Shown here piece by piece: positions 22,542 through 34,661 of a DNA stretch of 64,000 nt. Below the pieces are notes generated by a model. It ran no database searches and was not told the DNA's origin. It was given only the letters and a program-made list of their open reading frames with translations. The translations under genes were made by a program, and so were the position numbers. Within the stretch, counting starts at the first letter, position 1. Each line of letters begins with the position of its first letter. Source of the DNA: Pegoplata infirma (lineage: Eukaryota > Arthropoda > Insecta > Diptera > Anthomyiidae); contig OY992537.1 of assembly GCA_963921195.1 (NCBI GenBank), positions 12,701,716-12,765,715 of the forward strand, read 5' to 3'.

Positions 22542-23040
22542 CAAGGTTGGCAATCGAAACGAATAACGGTATCGATATCGGTATTGGTATTGTTTTTTTA
22601 TTTATTTCGGTATCGGTATCGGTTACGGTATTTGAGTTGAATCGGTTACGGTATTACCGATACCGAAACGTCGATACCGGTACGTACCGGTATTATCGAA
22701 AAAAATGCTAAAAATATAAAAAACGCATAAAAACTAAAAAAATATATTTTTTTTTAATTTTAATACTAAACACGTATTTATTTTTAGCATTTTTGATAAA
22801 ATGCCCTTAAAAATGTAAAAATAAAATTAAAATAGCGTTTTTTAGGGGGTCGGCGGGGACGTTGCCGGATCGAGAAAACTGTAATTTTCTTATCCCCTTG
22901 ATCAAAGTGCAGGACTTTGAAGTTATTCTGACATAAAAATCTTTAATTTGTTTTTCAAAAAAATATTTATGTATGAAAAAGGTGGAATTTCGGGTAAATA
23001 TGGTTACGAATGTTAAGTCTCATCTTTCTGCAATTAAAAA

Positions 23041-24265
23041 ACAAGTAAAAAAGTTAAATTCGGCCTTGCCGAATGCAGTGATACCCTCCACAATTTCAAA
23101 AAGATTATTGCAAAAAACTTTATTTAAAAGGAAATTACTTTTGAAAAAAAAAAAAAATTTGAAAAAAAAAATTCCGCGAAAAAAAATTTTAGTAAAAAAA
23201 AATCCGCGATTTTTTTTCTTTTTTTGTCAAAAAATATGTTCGTACTTGTTTAAATACCATTTGGTGTTCAATTATGTTCACATATGTCAACCAGAAGCCG
23301 AATTAAAGCATTTTGTATTTTTAGGTTATGTTGAATGTACTGAAATTTTTGAGGTGTGCTTACATTTTCGTTCATAACTTTTAAACCACTGAACTGATAT
23401 TGCTCAAATGCAATACCAAACTTCTCGGGAGAACTTCCAATAAATATGTTAAGTTTCAGTTATCTCTGTGCAATATTTTGTCCGTGACAGCATTTTCCAC
23501 AGACAGACAGACGGACAGACGGACATCGCTAGAATGTCTTAAAATCGATCGGGCATCATGAATATATATACTTTATGGGGTCCCAGACCGATATTTCGAT
23601 GAGTTACAAACGGAATGACAAACTTATATATACCCTCTATCACTAACAAGGGAAGTCTCCCTGGTGTCACCCTCCGATCTTTATGAAATTTGGATATGTT
23701 GTTAAGAACGAAAATTAATTCGATACGTGTTTTTTTTTAGCGGCCCAAACTCATTTTTAGGGGGGGTCGATTTGTATGAGGGGAAATTGACCTTTTTCAG
23801 TTTTTTACAATTTACGCCTATTTAAACAAAATTATTATAGGCATATGTGGTATCAGATTAAAGGTATTAAAAATACCTATCTCGTGGTGCTAACAACGGG
23901 CCGAAGAAGTTAATATTTTTCGACTTATTAACAAAAATGTCCTAAAATTTTGGTATTTTACTCAATATGACAAAAAGTTGTGCATGTTTGAACACGTTCT
24001 TAGCACACGCAGATAGGTTTTCCAAAGACCTTTCATTTGGTATGTAACATGACTAGGTTTCTTTGCATAATTTAGGAGATAAACGAAAAAAACTGAAAAA
24101 TTGCCTTGTCTTCCCCCCTCCTTTTTACCCCCTAAATATGAATTTGGGCCGCTAAAAAAAAATACGTGTCCCTTTATTTTTTGTGCTCTACAAAATAAAA
24201 CCAATTCCATAAAGATCCGCGGGTGACACTAGGGAGACTTCCCTTGTAAGTGGAGTGTATAAAAA
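23041..24265 (+). mobile_element. mini-me/DINE-like element split by a Harbinger-like MITE
   Basis: The head ACAAGTAAAAAAGTTAAATT and a 'cggccttgccgaatgcagtg' block lead to a (GACA/GACG)n tract (23505-23525), the core 'atcgctagaatgtc', a (TA) tract and 'ttacaaacggaatgac'. The end GTGGAGTGTATAAAAA lies beyond the inserted MITE (23647-24246). The empty site is visible in the paralogous hAT interior near 11395 ('gcaattaaaaa|atatc'), showing a clean insertion between A-rich flanks without an obvious duplication. Confidence 0.78.
23647..24246. mobile_element. PIF/Harbinger-like MITE, TAA duplication
   Basis: The termini are CAAGGGAAGTCTCCCTGGTG on the left and, reverse-complemented from the right, CAAGGGAAGTCTCCCTAGTG. 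The arms remain similar inward ('gcggccca', 'tttagggggg'), giving a foldback-like 600-bp element. A perfect 3-bp duplication TAA flanks it (23644-23646 and 24247-24249). TWA duplications of 3 bp are typical of PIF/Harbinger. The terminal CAAGGG is not the classic GGG/GGC start, so a CACTA-type origin remains possible. Two relatives lie at 41428-42015 and 55293-55506. Confidence 0.82.
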
Positions 24266-24649
24266 TATCCCCACTTGACCACCGCAATTTATATGTCCAT
24301 GAAATTCAATGCAAATCAGTACAGAAATTGTTTCAAGCTAAAACGAAAATTTACCATTTTTTGATTTTCGGCTTTTAATTTTTTTGATTATTTTAAAATT
24401 TTTTTATATTTAATTTATTATCAAATTTTACTAATTTGAAATAAATTAATAAAATATCAAATAAATCCAAACATTTAAATTGCATAAAAAGTTAAAATGC
24501 AAGCTTTTCTGGGATAACGGCGCATTGAAAATTTTTTGACAAGATTTTTGAGATCAGCGGGTGCTAATTACCCTAAAAAAGTACCTTTTTCAAAAAAAGA
24601 AAAAGAAAATTGAATCTTGGTCCAAAATGGGTTAAGAAAAGTAAAAAAA

Positions 24650-24880
24650 ATATGTAAAAATAAGTAGAATAGTTAAATTCGACTAAGCCGAATCCATGAA
24701 TACCCTCCACAGTGCCCTTTTAAAGTGATAGTTTTTTAACGTGAAAAAATTAACAATTTTGATTAGAAATATTTTCTTTTGGGTAAAAAACTTTTTTATA
24801 TCCATTTTTGAAAAAAAAAAAAATTTTTTTGAGTGTAACATTTTTTTCGAGTGTAAGTTTTTTTGTTTAACCCAGCTAAC
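24650..24880 (+). mobile_element. Truncated mini-me/DINE-like head
   Basis: From 'aataagtagaatagttaaattcg' through 'gccgaatccatgaataccctcc' and 'aacaattttgattagaaatatttt', this segment parallels about 20543-20770. No distal (GTCY)n-core-TA part follows, so it is a 5' fragment. Confidence 0.65.
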
Positions 24881-25067
24881 AATATTCGGAGCCCTCAAAA
24901 TATATGCCTTTTAAATGAGTTTAAAAATGGATTGTTTTTGGTGCCTACATATTTTGGAGTCGGAAGATCTTCAATGTTTTCAAAGCTGGTTTAACGGGTT
25001 TTTCAACACGTGAATTAAAGGTAAAACCAATTTGAAATTTGCGGTTTTGCTAATAATTTTTGAACCA

Positions 25068-25324
25068 CGAAGTCCTATAAATATCAAAAAAAATCCTTGG
25101 GCACCCACATCGCGGATTAAATAAAAATCTCCAAAAAACTAAAATATACTAAGGGGTTCAGAAAGTTTCTTTTGAGAGTCTAAATGACTCCAAAAAATTT
25201 CGTGAAAATCAATAATTTTCTTCTGCTCCCACATAGCGGTTGAAGTAAGACTTTTTTTTTGGAAATTTTTACTTAATCCATGATGTGGGTGCTCAAAGAT
25301 TTTTTTGATTTTTATGAGACTTCG
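25068..25324. repeat. Inverted repeat with ~65-bp arms
   Basis: The arm 25068-25134 (CGAAGTCCTATAAATATC…GGGCACCCACATCGCGG) pairs with 25261-25324 (reverse complement CGAAGTCTCATAAAAATC…GAGCACCCACATCATGG). A third related 'cccacatagcgg' lies between. It is a probable small foldback or MITE inside the hAT-like element. No target duplication was read. Confidence 0.6.
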
Positions 25325-25583
25325 GGGAGGCATTTGGAGTACGATTTTTCATTTACAAAAACCAAAAAAATTAAAAATTTTCTATTATTTTTTTTTTTCT
25401 TTAAATGGGTTTTTAAGAAAAACCGTTTCAATACCGGTACGTACCGGTACTGAAGGAAAAGGTTTTTGGATACCGGTATCCGATACCAAAACTGAGTTTC
25501 GGTATTGGTATTGGTACCGGTATTCAATTTAAAGGGTTTTGAAACGGATAACGGTATTGAAAAGGTATCGATTGCCAACATTG

Positions 25584-26035
25584 AAAAAAATTGATGAAAA
25601 AAATATTGGTGAAAAAAATATTGGTGAAAAAAATATTGATGAAAAAAAATATTGATAAAAAAATTATTGATGAAAAAATTATTGATGAAAAAAAATATTG
25701 ATTAAAAAAATTTAGAAGTAAAAAAATATTTATGAAAAAAAAATTGATGAAAAAAAATATTGATGAAAAAAAATATTAATGAAAAAAAAAAATATTGATG
25801 AAAATAAATATTTATGAAAAAAAATATTGATGAAAAAAAAATATTAATGAAAAAAAAAAAATATTGATGAAGAAAAAATATTAATGAAAAAAAAAAAAAT
25901 ATTGACGAAAAAATATTGGTGAAAAAAATATTGATGAAAAAAATATTGAAGAAAAAAATATTGATGAAAAAAATATTGAAAAAAAATATTGATGAAAAAA
26001 ATATTTAATAAAAAAATATTAAAGAAAAAATATTT
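25584..26035 (+). repeat. AAAAAATATTGATG minisatellite, segment 3
   Basis: Continuation of the array after the hAT-like element. About 30 variable units of 13-16 bp (GATGAAAAAAATATT, with AATGAAA and GGTGAAA variants). A small palindrome (ACCAGCTGGT) marks the right edge near 26041. Confidence 0.9.
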
Positions 26036-27479
26036 TATTCACCAGCTGGTGAATATTTATTTTATTCACCACGAAGTGAATTATTAGCCAAGTTACAAAC
26101 TTAAGTTACTAAAATTTTTGGTTTTAAGAAAATGAAAACAGTAATTCTTATTTTCTTGTTGGTTAACCGTTAGCTTATATAGTCAAACTTTAAAAGGTGT
26201 AAAAGTTGATATGAGAGAGTAAAATCTTGAATGGTGAAAAATGAAGGTGTTTAATTTATAAACAACTTTTTTAAAATGAGACACATTATCATGTTAAAAA
26301 TAATGAAAATATTGTATTATTTTAGTGCAAAAACTATAATTTTTCTATTTGACAACATTAATCACGAGAGGGAGGGTGTCCCCCAACGTTTCAATGCTTG
26401 CGTCACGCATAAAAATAATATAACACATTAATAAATTATACAACATAATTTAGCATTTGATAAATTTCTGTTGCATTATTCCTTGATAAACAAAAAAGTG
26501 CAATATTCCTTTGATCAAAGGTATGAGATTTATGCTAATCTTATTATTTCTCACTTTAAAATATTCCACTATTTAACAGTTTGGTTATCTTTATGTATTT
26601 ATCTACAAAACAAAACAGAACGACAGACAGACATGGAATAACATACGACAATGATATTTTTTTTTTGTTAACACATTCTCAATTCACATTCAAAAGAAAT
26701 TGTAGCTATTTTACATGATATCGATTGCCATGACGTCACATGCATACTAAACAGTGTTTAAAATGAACTAAACTCGACTGTGTGCTTCTAAAAACGACTA
26801 TGAATGAAAATATCCGAGTGTTTGTCTGGATGAGTGTACGGCAGCAACATACAATTCACACTTTTTTTTATTCACAATTCAGATTTTTTTTTTCAAGTTA
26901 ACGGCTCATCGCAACTACTTGGCTGACTGGTGTTTCATTGAGTTGTGAATTTCGATGATGTTTCAAAGGATACTGATTCTGATGGTGCTACGGCTGCTAC
27001 TGATGTTTCTGCTGTTTAACTGTGTTTTTGCTAGCTTAAACGCATTGTATTAAAGCAGTCAAGTAAAGATGAAGGAGATGTGAGGGGGAAGGAGGAGGAG
27101 TAGGTAATGTGGTGGTTTTTCTTCTACATATTAGCATAATCTAAGCAACAGTATGCAGAGACAAAAGCAAAAAGAAGAAGATGTATCCAGCCATATAAAA
27201 ACAACAATAATGTTTAAACAGCATCTGCTTCTGCTGCTTAATCGTACAGATAATGATGCTTTATCGTTTGTACTTATGCAGAGTTTTTTATTGTTCCAAC
27301 TCATGTGTATATGTATGCAATACTGTTAAGAGATGTATGAGCAAAATAGCACAGTGGAATGTATCATATAGAATATGATGCATAAATCGTCTTGGATATA
27401 TTATAAATAAGAAATAAGCAAGCTAGTCATTGACTTTCAGACTCCAAATAGTACACTGATCCTAAAAAAGAAATTGTTC
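26036..27479. other. Likely single-copy non-coding DNA
   Basis: Composition is less extreme here than in the flanks, with no terminal repeats or tandem structure. Patches such as 'gctacggctgctactgatg' (near 26986) and 'gtgagggggaaggaggagg' (near 27080) look like ordinary fly intergenic or intronic sequence. No open reading frame worth calling was found. Confidence 0.4.
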
Positions 27480-30400
27480 ATGAAACAGGAAAAGTTGAAA
27501 GGAAAAGTACCAAGACTGTATATTTTTAATAAAAAGTAGCAAAATAGGAATATTTTGGTACTTATTACAAGAAGGTCTTTTTTGATACTTTTTATAAAAA
27601 AATACTTTTTTTGGTACTTTTTACAAAAAAATCCTTTTTTGAAAGAAAAATACCAAAATAGTATTTTTTTAAATTACTTTATTTACCGAAACTGTAATTT
27701 ATTAGAAAAAGTACAAAAAAAGTACTATTCAGGTACTTTTTATAAAAAAAACTTTTTTTTTGTACTTGTTAAAAGGAAAAGTACCAAAATAGCACTTATT
27801 TTTAAAAAAAGTACCAAAATTGATTTTTTTTAAATAAAAAGTAGCAAAATAGCACTATTTTGGTACTATTTACAAAAAGCTTTTTTTGATACTTTTTTAT
27901 AAAAAATTACTTTTTTTTGTACTTTTTATAAAAAAGTAATTTTTTGAAAGGAAAATACCAAATTTTTTAAATTACTTTATTTACCAAAACTGTAATTTAT
28001 TATGAAAAGTACAAAAAAGTACTATTAAGGTACTTTTTATAAAAAAGTACTTTTTTTGGTACTTTTTATAAAAAGTAATTTTAGGTATTTTCTATGAAAA
28101 TGTACTATTTTTGGTACTTTTTTCATAAAATTATTATTTTGATACTTTTTAATAAAGGGTACTTTTTGGAACTTTTTATAAAATGCAATTTTTCGGCATT
28201 TTCTATGAAAATGTACTATTTTTGGTACTTTTTTCATAAAATTATATAAAATTAATACTTTTTTTAAAAAAATATTATTTCGGTACTTTGTTCAATATAC
28301 TATTTTTGGTACAGGAAAAGTTGAAGCTAAAACTACAAAAATAGCTCTTATTTTATAAAAAGTACCAGAATTGTAATTTTTTAAAAAAAGTAGCAAAATA
28401 GAACTATTTTGGTACTATTTACAAAAGGGATTTTTTTATACTTATTATAAAAGATTATTTTTTTTGATACTTCTGTAAAAAAATTCCTTTTTTGAAAGAA
28501 AAATTAAAATAAGTAATATTAAGGTACTTTAAAAAAAAAATACTTTTTTTTGTACTTGTTATAAAAAAACATTTTTTTGGGACTTTTTATAAAAAGTACT
28601 TTTTTGGTCTTTTCTATGAAATGTAATATTTTTGGTACTTTTTTCATAAAATTAATATTAATATTTAAAAATGGTACTTTTGGTACTTTTTTTAAAAAAA
28701 ATATTATATTGGTACTTTGTTAAATGTACTATTTTTGGTACAGGAAAAAGTTGAAAAGTACCAAATTAGCACTTATTTAATAAAAAGTACAAAAATTTCA
28801 TTATTTTTTGTAAAAAGTAGCAACATACGGGTATTTTGGTACTATTTACTAAAAGGAGTTGTTTGATACTTTTGATAAAAAATTAAATTTTTTTGATACT
28901 ATTTATAAAAAAGTCCTTTTTGGAAGAAAAATACAAAAATAGTAATTTTTTTGTAAAATTACATTATTTACCAAAATTGTAATTTATTAAAAAAAGTACT
29001 AAAAATTAAAAATATACTTTTTTTGTACTTGTTTTAAAAAGTAATTTTTTACCACTTTTTATTAAAAATTACTTTTTCGGTATTTTCTATGAAAATGTAC
29101 TATTTTTGGTCCTTTTTTCATTAAATTATTTTTTTTGGTACTTTTTAATAAATGGTCATTTTGGTACTTTTTTTTAAAAAAATATTGTTTTGGTACTTTG
29201 TTCAATATACTATTTTTGGTAATTAAAAGTTGAAAAGAAAAGTACCAAAGTAGCACTTATTTAATAAAAAGTACAAAAATTGTAATTATTTTATAAAAAG
29301 TAGCAGAATCGGACTATTTTGGTACTATTTACAAAAAGGAATTTTTTGATACTTTTTATAAAAAAATATTTTTTTTGGTACTTTTTATAAAAAGTTTTTT
29401 TTTGGAAAGAAAAATACCAAAATAGTATTTTTTTAAATTACTTTATTTACCAAAACTGTAATTTATTATAAAAACTACAAACAAAAAGTACTATTCAGGT
29501 ACTTTTTATAAAAAAGTATTTATTTTGTTTTTGTTATAAAAAAGTAATTCTTTGGTATTTTCTATGAAAATGTACTATTTTTGGTACTTTTTTCATAAAA
29601 TTATTATTTTGATACTTTTTAATAAATGGTACTTTTTTTGGTTCTTTTTATAAAAAGTAATTTTTCGGTATTTTCTATGAAAATTATTTTTTTTGGTACT
29701 TTTTTCATAAAATTATTATTTTAGTACTTTTTAATGAACTTTTGGTACTTTTAAAAAAAATATTATTTTGTTACTTTATTCAATATACTATTTTATGTAC
29801 AGGAAAAGTTGAAGCTAAAAGGGCAAAAATAGCTCTTATTTAATAAAAAGTACCAGAATTGTAATTTTTTTAAAAAAAGTAGCAAAATAAGACTATTTTT
29901 GTACTATTTACAAAAAGGAATTTTTTGATACTTATAAAAAAATATTTTTTTGGTACTTTTTATAAAAAAGTCCTTTTTTGAAAGAAAAATATTAGAATTG
30001 TATTATTTTTAAATTACGGTATTTACAAAAACTGTAATTTATTATAAAAACGTACAAAAAAGTACTATTTAAGTACTTTTTTTTATAAATAAGCTCTTTT
30101 TTTGTACTTGCTTTAAAAAAGTAATTTTTTGCAACTTTTTATAAAAAAATGTACAATTTTTGATACTTTTTTCAAAATTTATTATTTTGGTACTTTTTAA
30201 TATTTGGTACTTTGGCAATTTGAAAAAAAAATATTATTTTGGTAGTTTGCTCAATATATTATTTTTGGTGCAGGAAAAGTTGAAAAGTACCAAAATAGCT
30301 CTTATTTTATTAAAAGTAATAAATTGTAACTTTTTTTAAAAAAGTAGCAAAATAGGACTATTTTAGTACTATTCTCCAAAAGTAATTTTTTGATACTTTT

Positions 30401-31900
30401 TATAAAAAATTACCTTTCTTATTACTTTTTATAAAAAAGTCTTTTTTTGGAAAGAAAAATAACACAATAGTACTTTTTTAAATTACTTTATTTACCAAGC
30501 CTGTAATTTATTATAAAAGGTACAAACAAAAAGTACTATTCAGATACTTTTTATAAAAAAGTATTTATTTTGTTTTTGTTATAAAAAAGTATTTTTTGGT
30601 ACTTTAAAAAAATACCTGTTTGGTATTTTCTATGGAAATGTACTAATTTTGGTACTTTTTTTTAAAAAAAATATTATTTTGATACTTTTTAATAAATGAT
30701 ACTTTGGTAATTTAAAAAAAAATGTTCTCGGGAGCACTTTTTTTACCATTTACCTACTTTTTTAAAAATGTGATATCCTTTCGAATTTTAAGAATTTAAA
30801 ATTTTTTTCTGGTAAACATTGAAGAATTTTAATTTTAACAAGAAAAAAAAATTAAATCTTAAAATTCAGAAGAATATAAAATTTTTTAAAATTTGGTGAA
30901 TGGTGAAAGAGTACTCCCGAATCGAGCACATTATTTTGGTACTTTGCTCAATATATTATTTTTGGTACAGGAAAAGTTGAAAAGAAAACTACCAAAATAG
31001 CACTTACATATTTAATAAAAACTACAAAAATTGTAATGTTTTTAAAAAAAGTTGCAAAATAGGACTATTTTGGTACTATTTACAAAAACGAATTTTTTGT
31101 TACTTTTTGTGAAAAATTACTTTTTTTGGTACTTTTTATAAAAAAGTCCTTTTTAAGAAAAAACCAAAAACAGTATTTTTTAAATTACTTTAGTTACCAA
31201 AATTTATTATAAAAAGTACAAAAAAGTACTTTTTTGGTACTTTTTATAAAAAAAATACTTCTTCTTTTTACTTGTTATAAAAAAGTATTTTTTTTGGTAT
31301 TTTCTATGAAAACAAACTATTTTTGATACTTTTTTAATAAAATTTTGATTTTGGTACTGTTTAATAAATGGTAGTTTTGGTTCTTTTTTAAAAAATTTAC
31401 TTTTCAATGTATGTACTAATTTTGGTACAGGAAAAGTTGAAAAAAGTACCAAAATAGTATTTAAAAAAAAAATACTTTACTTACCAAAATTGTAATTTCT
31501 TATAAAAAGTACAAAAAAGTACTATTCAGGTACTTTTTATATAAAAGTACTTTTTTTGCTTTTGTTATAAAAAAGTAATTTGTTGGTACTTTTTATAAAA
31601 AAGTATTTTTTTGGTATTTTCAATGAAAATGTACTATTTTGGTACTTTTTTAATAAAATTATTATTTTGCTGCTTTTTAATAAATGGTACTTTTTAAAAA
31701 AATATTATTTTAATACTTTGTTCAATGTACTATTTTGGTACTTTTTATAAAAACATATTATTTTAGAACTTTTTATGGAAAGTACTTTTTATGATATGCT
31801 TCTGTATTTAAATAAAAATTAAATATTTATTAAAAACCCACGATTTATCAAAAATGTTGGTACTTTTTTATCAAAAATTACTATTTTGGTACTTTATACT
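27480..31900. repeat. Degenerate GGTACTTTTT/AAAAAGTACC array, 4.4 kb
   Basis: Tens of imperfect copies of a ~28-30-bp unit alternate between GGTACTTTTTATAAAAAAGT and its complement, so the array is locally palindromic. A landmark CAGGAAAAGTTGAA recurs near 27487, 28314, 28741, 29801, 30271, 30967 and 31429, mostly about 430-580 bp apart, which indicates a higher-order unit. Short open frames within it are K/Y/F-rich by composition. A 208-bp MITE interrupts the array at 30723. The GTACTTT core suggests kinship with the ~135-bp satellite. Confidence 0.85.
30723..30930. mobile_element. 208-bp MITE within the GGTACTTTTT array
   Basis: The left end TGTTCTCGGGAGCAC and the right end, reverse complement TGTGCTCGATTCGGGAGTAC, match with a small gap. 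The inner arms share 'accattyacc'. Array sequence continues on either side. The target duplication is not resolvable in the A/T runs. Confidence 0.6.
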
Positions 31901-32219
31901 TATTCTAAGATTAGTGCTATAAAATTCTTAAATGAATGAACTTTTAGTTTCAAATCAATGCCCGTGCGTCACTTCTATTTCCAAAACAAAATATCGAGTT
32001 TATGAGATCATTATTTAGGAAATCAAAATATAGAGTTGGTCAATTGGATATGTCTTTTATAATGCTATAGATCAAACCAATTCTAGGGCGACGATTTGCT
32101 ATCCCTTTTACTCTCTCTTACATTCAAAAATTAATAAAAGTCATTGTTCATAATGTTTTGTGCGAATAGAGTTTTGTTTTTAGTATCATGTTTTATGCTT
32201 ATTATTTCAGAAGATCTTA
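31901..32219. other. No recognised feature
   Basis: AT-rich spacer between the GGTACTTTTT array and the reverse satellite block. Confidence 0.4.
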
Positions 32220-32730
32220 AAAGTAAAATTTTTTACACTCTTAGCATAGAAAATTTCTATAAAGTATTTTTGCCAGAATGGTTTCTTTGATTGATCATCC
32301 TTCATTCCACATTTAAAGTTTCTAGAACCATTATTTCAGGAGATTGAAAAAGTACCAAAGTACACTTTTCTACCCCTTTCAATAATCTTAGAATGGGAGC
32401 ATCAAAAGTAATTTTATCACAATGTTTTTTATGCTAGGTGATTCTACGTTCCGAATTTTAAGTTTTTAGAACCATTATGTCAGGAGATTGTAAAATTTCA
32501 AGTTTACATGACAATTATTTCAAGAGTTAGAAAAAGTACCAAATCATACTAATTTTTTTCCCTAAGATTCAGAATCTAGAAAAGTACTACCTTTTGAAAA
32601 TTGTTTATTTTTCTGCTGAAGAGTCCTTTATTTTAAACTTCTATGACCGTTATTTCACAAGATAGAAAAAAGTATCAAAGTTCACTATTTTACCCCTTTT
32701 TGCCCCTTAGAGTGGGATTTTCCAAAAAGT
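32220..32730 (-). repeat. ~135-bp GTACTTT satellite, reverse block
   Basis: Units appear in the opposite orientation to 17.9-19.4 kb. 'agaaaaagtaccaaagtacac' type joins, 'tacccctttt', 'cttagaatgg' and 'gatcatccttcattccac' recur at ~125-135-bp intervals. Confidence 0.75.
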
Positions 32731-33390
32731 ACCTTTTTTACAATTCTTTTTGTAGTGATACTATAAACGGCCAGAAATATATACACATTATTTTAATTTT
32801 TGTTTATCCCACTGTACATATGATATATATAAGCCCTAGCGAGGGTGTGAATTATTTTTTCTTATTTTGAATTTAAAAGTTGCTATTCTTATTTTGAAAG
32901 CTTGTAAAAAAGGGATTTGCGTAACAAAAAACTGTTACGTTTTTCAGATATGGTTTGTGCTTGATAAGCTTGAATAATAAAACATGTAATGATTTTTATA
33001 ATTTTCCATTTCATTCTTCCAATTTTCCTTCATTACTTATTTAACAAAAGAATTTAAAGAAATTTTCGTTTTTGTTAAATTTCCTCCCAAAGTTAGTGAT
33101 GCAAGGCGTATGAGTGTTTTTACCCTCAAAAATTTAAACAAAATATCACTCATACGCCCGGGTATGAGTAAGTGTATTGTTTTGGAAAACAATTATATTT
33201 ATTTATTTTGTACAATATTGTGTTGTTTTGTCGTTTTGTGCTTTAATCTCTTGTAGTATGTTGTATCTTCCGGATGTTGTGTCATGTTAAATCATATCAA
33301 AAAATTGTTGATGCATTAAATTTGTTGTGATTTCTCCTATACTACAAATGGTTGTAGTTAACTAGTAAAAATAAATATTGTTTTTATATC
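32731..33390. other. Unassigned sequence with a short inverted repeat
   Basis: No gene is supported. 'GGCGTATGAGTG' near 33107 faces 'CACTCATACGCC' near 33148, a short hairpin-forming pair. The motif resembles 'gcgtatgagtaat' in the foldback element at the window start. Confidence 0.4.
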
Positions 33391-33840
33391 CTACATTTAG
33401 TGGTAAAGGATGTAAGTTTGTCATTACGTTTGTAACTTTTCGAAATATCGGTCTGGGACCTCATAAAGTATACATGTATATTGTTGACTGTCTATTGAAA
33501 TCGCGGTCATGTACAAAATATTACAAAGATATGACTGAAACTTAACATATTTACTTGATGGTGCCCTGATAAGTTTGGTATTGTATTTGAGCGATATTGG
33601 TTAAGCGGTTCAAAAGTTATGAACGAAAATGTTATCATACCTCAAAAATTTTGGTAAATTTGTTAATATATAAAATGCTTTAATCCGGCTGCTGGTGGAC
33701 ATATCTAAACAGAATGGGGTATCAAAAATTATTTAAGCAAGTGTAAACATATTTTTTTTTAAACAAACATTTTTTGCAATTTTTTTTTTTCAATAATTTT
33801 TTTTTTCAAAATTTTTTTTTTCAAAATTTTTTAAATGTTT
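33391..33840 (-). mobile_element. mini-me/DINE-like element, reverse copy
   Basis: Read on the minus strand it matches the distal part of the 2540-3147 copy: 'ataacttttgaaccgct', 'atattttgtacatgac', 'gaggtcccagaccgatattt' and 'ttacaaacgtaatgac', ending in a degraded 'ccactaaatgtaggata'. The (GTCY)n and (TA)n parts are eroded. It is an old copy. Confidence 0.6.
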
Positions 33841-33869
33841 TTTTTTTAATTCTTTTTGACTTTTATGAC

Positions 33870-34661
33870 CTTTATTTCAGGAAAGTACTTTAAAAATAGT
33901 GGTACTTTTTAAAAGCAGCATTTTTAAAGATATAAAAAGTACCATTTTACACCTTTTACCCAAAAATTCGGTCAATACCGACCACATGATACACTACACC
34001 AGTGTTTTCCGGAAAATGGGTCCCAAGTCCAAACATGGACCGATTGTACCTATCTTTTGTTAGATCTTTATTAAGTGTAGAAAACATACACCTATCAAAT
34101 TTTAGTGGAATTGGTTTATATTTTTTTTTTGCCAATAGACCGACCTAACTGAATATCGGTCGAAAATTTTATATGGGGGACTAAGTCCACTAATGGTTCC
34201 AAATGTTTTCCGATTTGATTAGGTTACCAAAGTAAACGTTTATAATACAAAAAGTGTTATTTCAAAATATTTTGTTTAGATGAAGGATCCTTAATTCCAA
34301 ATATCAAGTTTTTATGACCATTATTTTAAATTGTTGAAAAAGTATCAATATTTTGTTTCCGTTGGATGACTCTACATTTTAAATTTCAAGTTTCTAAAAC
34401 CATAGAAAAAGTACTACAGTACAATATTTTTACCCTATTATAATATTTTTACCATATAGGGCCATATTTTTACCATTTGTTCCAACTAGGAATCCCAGGA
34501 ATTTATATTAAAATCCCCATTAAATCCGAATTTCCAAAAGGTACTTCTTTCAGACTTTTTTTTCGGAGGATCCCACATTTAAAGTTTATAAGACCATATT
34601 TTTACGAAATAGAAAAAGTATCGAAGTACAATTTTACCCTCTTAGAATCATAAATCTTCTA
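33870..34661 (-). repeat. Reverse satellite block with mini-me-like insert
   Basis: Reverse-orientation satellite units (33870-33960 and about 34255-34661) surround a segment at 33963-34250. That segment matches the second mini-me-like subfamily at 5690-6110 ('acaccagtgttttcc', 'caaacatggaccgat', 'ttttatatgggggactaagtcc'). The right satellite piece is the insertion site of the Helitron that begins at 34662. Confidence 0.65.

Larger units (their letters stand above)
22542..25583. mobile_element. hAT-like non-autonomous element, 3.0 kb
   Basis: The left TIR CAAGGTTGGCAATCG and the right TIR, reverse complement CAATGTTGGCAATCG, match the common hAT terminus CAGNGTTGGCAA. The flanking octamers are identical (AAAAAAAT at 22534-22541 and 25584-25591), although they fall in an A-rich array. 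The subterminal zones (about 22565-22705 and 25425-25570) are arrays of GGTATCGG/GGTATTGG words. A segment of the interior (about 22950-23040 plus 24266-24640) is homologous to about 11310-11800 in the other hAT-like element. The interior also contains a mini-me-like copy (23041-24265), a mini-me head fragment (24650-24880) and an inverted repeat (25068-25324). No transposase is visible. Confidence 0.82.

Noticed and set aside
20497..26035. CRISPR-like array from regularly repeated AAAAAATATTGATG
   Set aside because: The units are contiguous with no unique spacers, and the context is eukaryotic.
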